Below, one piece after another: positions 59,001 through 64,000 of a DNA stretch of 64,000 nt. Position numbers and translations under genes: made by a program. Each line of letters begins with the position of its first letter. Positions within the stretch are counted from its first letter, which is position 1. The stretch comes from Montifringilla adamsi (Eukaryota > Chordata > Aves > Passeriformes > Passeridae), in NCBI GenBank assembly GCA_017590115.1, contig JAGGNK010003113.1, positions 856,209-920,208 on the forward strand, read 5' to 3'. A model generated the notes under the pieces. It did no database searches. It was given only the letters and a program-made list of their open reading frames with translations, and was not told where the DNA came from.

Positions 59001-60704
59001 GAGAGAGTTTACTAACACACTCCCATAAGTCCTTAGAAAAAACCACCAAACTCCTATTCCTGAATCTATTTATTGCCACAGATTACTGAATCAAATGGGC
59101 CAGTTATCTTGAGACAAAAAAATAACTACTGAAGATTCAAAGGAAGTCAAGAAAACAATTTTCTTGCTGGCTACACACTTTAAACACAGCCACTTGTCTC
59201 AGACCACAAGCAGTCACACATCAAAATACACTTGAAGCCATAGTGATGCCTCAGAAAAACATGTTGTTCTTGAGAGTTACTAAACACTTATTCTGCCATT
59301 ACTAGCAAGAAGCTATGGTGGTTTTCTTACCCAAGAGAAAGTGACACCTGAATATCAGGAAATTCTGAAGATGCTATCGGTGAGACTAAATTACACCTGC
59401 GTGTGTGGTGTAATTACCTCATCAATATACAGTGAAAGGAAAATTCTTCAACCTTGACATCAATGTCCACACCTGCTAAAATAAATTCTTTTAACCTTTC
59501 CTCTCATTAATTCCAACACTTAGTGGTGGTTTTGGTGTGATTTATGTCATTCAAAGCCAAAACAAAACCACCACTTTTACAAGAGAACCAGCCTCCACTG
59601 GGGCTCCTGACTGTACCACACCATGCTTGGTGCTTCTGAGTTGCTGGCAACACAAGTTTTTATATTTTTGTATTTCTGGCAAGTTCCTATTTCAGAGGCT
59701 GATAAGATCATCCCATAAACAGATCAACATTTTCAGTTTCATCCCCAAAACTGGAAGAATGACTTACCTGGGTCTCGACTGCTGTACGGCCATCCTGAGG
59801 CAGGTAAAAGGGGCAGCACAGGAGAATTTGCCCTGCTGTCATCCTCCACTTGCTGCGTAATATGTCTCACAGTTTCTTTGTTTTTCCTGTTCTTCCTGCG
59901 GCCCGTGGGCTGCCAGCCATCCCCCACTCCTTGCTCTGAGAACCCACTCTGTATTGCACCATCCTTGGCAGAGTGCAGCTCACCGCCTCCATAGTGGGAC
60001 GGTGACACCTGCTCCTCTTTGATACGCAAAGACCCATAGCCCATGTCACTAGCCCAGAGAGACTGGGACGAAATGTCTTCGTGGCTGTCTGCTTTTGGTT
60101 CTTGATCCTCTTTCCCATAACTACTCCCTCCCTCATGGCAGCTGGCAATGGCTGAGTCCCCAGAGGAGTTTGCTGGGCTCGTTCTCCGAGCCAGCCAGGG
60201 GGATATACTCCTGCCAGCCACGACTGCCGAAATCAGAGCGTCCGTGCTGCTGCTGGAAGGGGCTCCCAGCTCGTAATCAACAAGGTCCTCCGAGGCATCA
60301 GACTTGATGCTTATGTCCAGAGCTGCTTTGATGAAATTGTGACAGGCCTGCACAATGTCTGTCATCTGCAGGTAGCTGGCAGCAGACATCACCTCGATGA
60401 CGTTCCTGCTGGTCAGCGCCAGGTGTGCGGAATACATGAAGTCAATGATTGCCTTAAAGCCCTGGGCGGTGACGATGTCCAGGTGGGTGACTGTGGCCTG
60501 GTCAGATGTTTTCTGCACCTGGCAGTAGAGGGTTTTGAAGTAGCGGCTGCTCCCCAGGAGGACGTTTTTGTGAGCCTTGAAGATCTTGCCCTCCACGATG
60601 ATGCAGACGTCGCAGAGGATGCCGTGCTGCCTCTGCTCGTTCAGCTCCCGCAGCAGGTGACGGTAGTGGGAAGCAATTTCCATATCTTCCTTTCGGTTAT
60701 TCAT
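28630..60704 (-). CDS. ZBTB46: ZBTB46 (BTB/POZ zinc-finger transcription factor), canonical isoform, 4 coding exons
   Basis: Nuclear BTB-ZF repressor; in mammals zDC/BTBD4 marks classical dendritic cells and endothelium. Minus-strand coding exons in transcript order: 60704-59768, 45001-44720, 32433-32258, 29016-28630. They join in phase (1, 1, 0) to 593 aa (human 589). Seen: BTB domain about residues 15-130 ([33 protein letters not shown]), [29 protein letters not shown], basic [10 protein letters not shown], linker [19 protein letters not shown], finger 1 ([19 protein letters not shown]), finger 2 ([19 protein letters not shown]), an atypical third Cys/His cluster (YVCKVC...[12 protein letters not shown]), and an acidic tail ending DKDFTWIS. 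The start MNNRKEDME matches human; the exon has an acceptor at 60740-60738, so the promoter and 5'UTR exon lie beyond the window. A second terminal cassette lies inside the gene at 36846-38866. Confidence 0.95.
29928..30005 (-). mobile_element. CR1 LINE 3'-end fragment
   Basis: Plus strand shows the reverse complement of a CR1 3' end: AGTTGGAAGGGACCCATGAC, then TCTTCTAGTCCAACTGCCTG. Short and truncated. Confidence 0.75.
30816..30912 (-). mobile_element. CR1 LINE 3'-end fragment
   Basis: Close to a textbook CR1 3' end on minus: plus-strand CACAGAATGGTTTGGGTTGG, AAAGGACCTAAAAGCTGATC and CTGCCATGGGCAGGGACATC. Low divergence suggests a younger copy than the others. Confidence 0.85.
31828..32080 (-). 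mobile_element. CR1 LINE 3'-end fragment (about 250 bp)
   Basis: Plus strand begins CATAGAATTGCAGAATTGTT and continues through CCACCACTAAATCATGTCCC, GTTTGTTAAATCCTTCCAAG and TGAACAACCCTTTCAGTGAA, typical of a longer CR1 subfamily 3' end in minus orientation. It ends within 180 bp of ZBTB46 exon 3. No intact reverse transcriptase. Confidence 0.85.
32258..32433 (-). CDS. ZBTB46: ZBTB46 canonical exon 3 (zinc fingers 1-2)
   Basis: 176 nt. Starts by completing the Leu codon from exon 2 ([13 protein letters not shown]) and ends at HTL before donor TTG|GTAAGG, phase 0. Contains both classical C2H2 fingers joined by the TGERPYPC linker. Nearly identical to human. Confidence 0.95.
32434..36845 (-). 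other. ZBTB46: Intron interval between the alternative cassette and canonical exon 3
   Basis: 4.4 kb of AT-rich sequence with no recognised exon, RNA gene or clear transposon. In the canonical transcript it is part of one 12.3-kb intron (44719-32434). For the cassette transcript it lies past the poly(A) site. Confidence 0.7.
36769..36774 (-). terminator. Poly(A) signal for the alternative cassette
   Basis: TTTATT on plus, that is AATAAA on minus, 71 nt downstream of the cassette stop codon. It is followed on minus by a GU-rich region (GTGCTGTGCTGG at about 36720-36709). The short, well-placed 3'UTR supports a genuine terminal exon. Confidence 0.6.
36846..38866 (-). CDS. ZBTB46: Alternative ZBTB46 C-terminal cassette: three exons encoding four different zinc fingers
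   Basis: Exons in transcript order: 38866-38694 (173 nt), 37521-37470 (52 nt), 37378-36846 (533 nt), each with GT-AG borders and a pyrimidine-rich acceptor. Phases are 1, 0, 1, so the first exon joins the phase-1 donor of ZBTB46 exon 2 and the set stays open to TAG (36848-36846). The joined protein would have 658 aa, with residues 407-658 from the cassette. Seen: a Ser/Pro linker ([15 protein letters not shown]), a short exon ([17 protein letters not shown]), then fingers C510-C513-H526-H530, C555-C558-H571-H576, C584-C587-H600-H605, and a C2HC finger C613-C616-H629-C633; the tail ends [14 protein letters not shown] follows 71 nt after the stop. I do not recognise this array from mammalian ZBTB46. 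Alternatives: a nested independent zinc-finger gene, or an ancestral form lost in mammals. Exon calls are strong; joining to ZBTB46 is inference. Confidence 0.75.
38867..44719 (-). other. ZBTB46: Intron interval between ZBTB46 exon 2 and the alternative cassette
   Basis: 5.9 kb, AT-rich, no coding exon recognised. One CR1 fragment at 43.7-43.9 kb. A GC-rich patch at 43318-43450 stands out but has no exon signature. If the cassette were an independent gene, its promoter should lie here; I see no CpG island comparable to the others in the window. Confidence 0.7.
43735..43872 (+). mobile_element. CR1 LINE 3'-end fragment
   Basis: Plus orientation: CACCCTGGTCTAGTGGAAAG, TGTCCCTGCCCATGGCAAGG, CAAAGTCCCTTCCAACCCAA, ending with a decayed ATTCTATGACC tail. 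Confidence 0.85.
44720..45001 (-). CDS. ZBTB46: ZBTB46 coding exon 2 (linker)
   Basis: 282 nt, phase 1 at both ends, so it can be skipped without shifting frame. Encodes a variable start ([15 protein letters not shown]), then conserved [18 protein letters not shown] and [15 protein letters not shown]. Its donor (CTCCC|GTAAGT) is the branch point between two alternative downstream exon sets: canonical at 32433 and cassette at 38866, both accepting phase 1. Confidence 0.93.
45136..45357. repeat. Pyrimidine-rich minisatellite upstream of ZBTB46 exon 2
   Basis: About eleven imperfect copies of a unit like TTTTCCTGCCCTCACCCCC (about 19-22 bp). On the ZBTB46 (minus) strand it is purine-rich and ends about 135 nt upstream of the exon 2 acceptor, inside the intron. 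Strong strand asymmetry; length probably variable. Confidence 0.85.
47500..47720. promoter_or_regulatory. Candidate intronic regulatory element
   Basis: A perfect PBX/MEIS-type decamer TGATTGACAG (47521-47530) is followed by homeodomain-like CTAATTG and GATTAATTG, a RUNX-type AACCACA (47598-47604) and TGATGTAATCTAATCA. The words look like a conserved element, but conservation cannot be checked here. Confidence 0.25.
50020..50720 (-). mobile_element. CR1 LINE 3' portion (about 700 bp, longest copy in the window)
   Basis: Minus-orientation CR1: plus-strand text passes through the characteristic CAAGCTGTCTCAGCCTCTCC, GGCCTCAGCTGATCTTGCTC, CTTGGCCTGGAGATGCCCAG and AGTTGTTAATGAACAAAATC. Diverged and 5'-truncated, with no intact frame; boundaries approximate. 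Confidence 0.75.
58615..58760. promoter_or_regulatory. Candidate intronic regulatory element (AT-rich, GATA/homeodomain words)
   Basis: Within 150 bp there are CTAATTAG, TAATTACATGCAATTA, TTATCTTG, CAGATAACC and TGACGTTGTTTA. This density of GATA and homeodomain/POU-like words is above the surrounding intron by eye. Lies about 1 kb downstream of the BTB exon in the ZBTB46 transcript direction. Function is inference. Confidence 0.2.
59768..60704 (-). CDS. ZBTB46: ZBTB46 coding exon 1 (BTB domain)
   Basis: Holds the ATG (60704-60702), the whole BTB/POZ dimerisation domain and about 180 residues of Ser-rich linker, 937 nt in all. The exon itself begins at 60737 with 33 nt of 5'UTR. The donor is CCAG|GTAAGT, phase 1. 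It is shared by both predicted C-terminal forms. Confidence 0.95.
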
Positions 60705-60737
60705 TTGGAGATCTTTATGTTTCCTCTTCCACAAGTC

Positions 60738-63700
60738 CTGAAGGGGGAAGGAAATGACAGGATTACACAATCCAAGACAAGGCTGAGACAAACCCAAACC
60801 CTTGTTCTGGTTGTACCAAAAGAAGCAACAGGTTCATCTGGGAAGAGCACCACAAATACAGCTACTGCCTGCAATGCCTCCACATTCATTGCAAAATGCA
60901 CCTTACTTTGGCCAGACTTCAAATAATTTACACTAAAAAGGACTAGATTTGAAGCCAATCCTCCAGTAGCTCATAACATCCCAGAGCAAATGTTTCTTTA
61001 AATTACTACAAACTTGTAAAAAAAACCCATCTGAAGTAACCAGAGAACAACAGCTGTCAGTTTTTACTGTGAATTTGTTGAAGTCTGGTTTTGAAAGAGA
61101 TACTGCACTTGAAACCATGCTCAGATGCCCACAGCCTACTGAGGGGCACACTGTAACACATTTTCCTCGAGGGAAAGCATTGTGTGTAGCACACAGAGGA
61201 GCTGAAATTCTCAAACAGCAAGAGTCAATTGAACCCAGCCCTCCCATGGAGGGGCTATAAAAATAGTTTAGAAGTCACAAGAGCAACAAGCAAATCCAAG
61301 AAAAGTTTTAAGTCCCCATCCAAACTAAACTGGCAATAGATCACAACTACAAAATTAATGATATTTGAAGCTGAACTGCTTACAAGCAATACTTTGCAAT
61401 AAACATGTTATTTCCTTGCTTTACATCTCCAAGTTTCCCCCGCAGCCACCCTCAGATACTGTGTAGAGAACTTCTCATTATCACCCAAAGAAAGGATCCT
61501 TATGACCAACATAAAGCTGAGAAAAATTCACAGGGCATTTGATCACTTTTCATAAAATTTGGCAGTATTATCCAAAATAAAAGGCTAGCTGGTGCCAGCA
61601 GCAAGGTATCTTTGAAGTTATGCTCTGGATTATCCTCCTCTTACACCCCCAAACAGAAAAAAGGTCCTAAATGTTGACAGTAATCAGCAGTGTGAGGATT
61701 TTCAGATTGAATTTTTTCCAGTTACTATCTTTGCAACTCCATATTTGCCTTTGATGCCACAGCTTTACAAATCCTCTGGCATTCAATTCTGCCATTTTCT
61801 CTAGCTTATACCACTTTTTTTGGAACTTACTACCCAGATTTATCTACCACGGAACAGTGGATTAATGGTCCAACGATTTAAGAGCACCAAGGTAAAGGAT
61901 ATCTTACTCCTTTCTCTCAGAAGCTTAAAATTTGTTCCAATATAAAAAGTCCCAACTGTAGAGTTGATATGAGGATCCACATGTCAACACACAGCTGTAA
62001 AATTGGACCCAGTCCCAAATGTCATTATGTGCAGGCACACTCATCAGAAGCCTGGGTTTAGGCTACTTATAAAAACAAAACCTCTGAGGTCGTACAGCCT
62101 TTAAAGCACACATGGTTCAGGGCTAGCACTGGCATGGAGGAGGATGTTTCCAGCCTGGAGCACCTTTCTAACATCCACAGAGCTCACACACAAGCTCAGT
62201 CCCATCTGCCCAAACTGGCTCGCAGCAGTGGGCAGCACAGCCGTGATTCAGGAAGTTTCCTTGGCACATTCAAGTTTGTTTCCTGGGCTGTGGAACACAC
62301 ATCCACAAGTACCCTGCCCCCTTCCCCTACCCTGTGCTATTATTATCATTGGCAGGAGCAAAATAGCTGCAGTTTAGTCACTGTGGGCTAGAAAAGCACC
62401 TCCCAGCCCACAGAACATCCGTGAGGTGGGACCTTCTCCTAGAGAGCCACCTGATGATTCAGAAGTTCAAGCTATGCAAGACTGCTCCAAGCTCCTCCAG
62501 TTCTGCAAGGATGGAGCTGCCTCTCTGCAGCCCCAAAAATCCTAATCTGCAAGGCCAGCTGGTCCCTGATCATTGAGAAATGTTTGCTTCCCTCGAGAGA
62601 GGAGGGACCTTCTTCCTGCAACACAGGCAGGCTGAACTGTGTTCATCCACTTCAAACTGTGCAGCTTTTCTGCAGAATTAAGCACAGAATGCACAGAGAA
62701 GCCAATCTCTTTTTTTATTTATTTTTTATTGAACTGGAAGAGGTCAATACCAGTGCAGCTGCACACACCTATTTACCACAGAAATCTGTCCAGAGACCTC
62801 AAACCAAATCCTCACCCAGACACCATCTCTGTCTCAAATAAACAAAATAAATCTATGAAAATCAAACCAACAATCAGGGTTGGGGAGTATGGAAAGAAAA
62901 ATAAATTAATTTTCAGGTGTTTGGCCTGGAAAGGTTGTGGTGGCACCAGCCAGCACAGCAATCCCTCTAATCCAGGCTCTGGAGGTGGCTGCCAGCACTT
63001 CCCAACATCTCCATGTTGGAAAGAACCACCTCTTAAGACAGAGTGACAGCTCAGTTTTGTCTTTATTCCAGAAACCACTACCGCATCTACTTTTAGGAGT
63101 TGAGGAGTCAGCTTAGTCCCCTTAGGAAATATGAATTGCCACAAAGGATCAAGTGAGTTGTCCATCACCAGTCGTGTCTCCAACAGCTGCCATATCCACA
63201 CAATTCAGGGGAAGATGTGAGAAAACCTCAGAGCCCACAGTGAGGAAAGGGCCAGAATGTTCTAGATATGGCATTTCCTTCCACTGTTCCTTCCTGGATG
63301 TTAAAATCCATATTCCAAGATATGAACTCCCTGGAACTGTGGGGAGGAGGGGCAGGAAATCTCCTGCAAGGATAATTTTCTCTTCCTCAATTTCATACAG
63401 ATTAGCATCCAGTATTTGTCAATGTCTCCACTTGCTCTTGTGAATTTATGGCACAACATTTTTTCTTCTTCAACTGGAAATATTCCACTGGATATTGTAT
63501 AAATTCCTTGAGATTTTATTTCTTTGCTATCTCATACATTTATTCAGTTTAGTTCATTGGGTCAGGTCCACTCCCCACTGATAACAGTCCACTTCAGACA
63601 CATCTTGTCCTTTTTTAAGCTGCCTGTGGCAGAAATACAGAATTTCAAACATGTCTCTTGCTACTTTTGGTTTAGATTGGAGCAGTTTGAGGTTCAGGCA

Positions 63701-64000
63701 TTGAGAGGGATGGAGGGATGCAGCTCTTACTCATCTCTTTAGGAAATAGAAGATAAGGTCAGAGAAAAGATATCTGGGAATTTTTACTAAACACAAGGAC
63801 ACAAAAATCTCTGCAGACTCCTTTCTGACCACTGAGGTGGGCACGTTACAGCACCTTCAAGCAAGCAGAGAGGTGGACACTCCTGTGTTCAGCGTAATCA
63901 ATAAAATGTAGCAGTTTCCAAATCAGGAATTATTACTGTAGATGTCTTGATCATCCTCTGTCACAAGGTCTGCTCCCTCACACCCATCACTCCACATCCA
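60738..64000 (-). other. ZBTB46: ZBTB46 5'UTR intron (continues beyond the window)
   Basis: 3.3 kb upstream of the acceptor of the BTB exon, with no coding exon and no CpG island. The promoter and first untranslated exon are expected further right, outside the window. Nothing else recognised. Confidence 0.7.

Larger units (their letters stand above)
45002..59767 (-). other. ZBTB46: ZBTB46 intron between coding exons 1 and 2
   Basis: 14.8 kb with no coding exon recognised on either strand. Contains a long CR1 fragment (50.0-50.7 kb), the minisatellite next to exon 2, and two AT-rich patches with clustered transcription-factor-like words (47.5-47.7 and 58.6-58.8 kb). A 183-codon frame on plus at 54696-55247 has no recognisable domain. 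Confidence 0.75.

Overview
The window looks like nuclear DNA of a bird. Evidence: spliced vertebrate genes with GT-AG introns, CR1 LINE fragments as the only recognisable transposon family, very short GC-rich introns on the left, and gene content matching a conserved vertebrate block (human 20q13.33: ARFRP1, ZGPAT, LIME1, SLC2A4RG, ZBTB46). Species is not identifiable from sequence alone; CR1 and compactness make mammals unlikely.

Layout. (1) 1-650: CpG-rich bidirectional promoter with two oppositely oriented ZNF143/THAP11-type sites. A minus-strand exon with a donor at the left edge fits the untranslated first exon of ARFRP1. (2) 659-5943 (+): ZGPAT, six coding exons, 541 aa, CCCH finger, Tudor-like domain, G-patch and C-terminal helix. 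Its 3'UTR runs to about 7.95 kb. (3) 12400-14444 (+): a LIME1 orthologue, five coding exons, 347 aa, a transmembrane adaptor with many SH2-type tyrosine motifs. (4) 19841-22663 (+): SLC2A4RG, seven coding exons recovered, with the N-terminal exon unresolved beside a 16-base assembly gap in GC-rich repeats. (5) About 24.1 kb to beyond 64 kb (-): ZBTB46 on long AT-rich introns. The BTB exon is at 60.7-59.8 kb, the linker exon at 45.0-44.7 kb, and the zinc-finger exons at 32.4 and 29.0 kb, with a 3'UTR of about 4.5 kb. SLC2A4RG and ZBTB46 are tail to tail.

Most interesting observation. Between the ZBTB46 linker exon and its usual zinc-finger exons lies a second, intact set of three minus-strand exons (38866-38694, 37521-37470, 37378-36846). 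They join in phase to the ZBTB46 linker exon, encode four other zinc fingers (three C2H2, one C2HC), end in a stop, and are followed 71 nt later by AATAAA. The sequence therefore predicts a ZBTB46 isoform of 658 aa with the same BTB domain and a different DNA-binding array, by alternative terminal exons as in Drosophila lola. Transcript data are needed to prove it.

The left 23 kb (GC-rich, minisatellite-rich) and the right 40 kb (AT-rich, long introns) differ sharply in composition. No RNA genes, CRISPR arrays or intact transposons were recognised.
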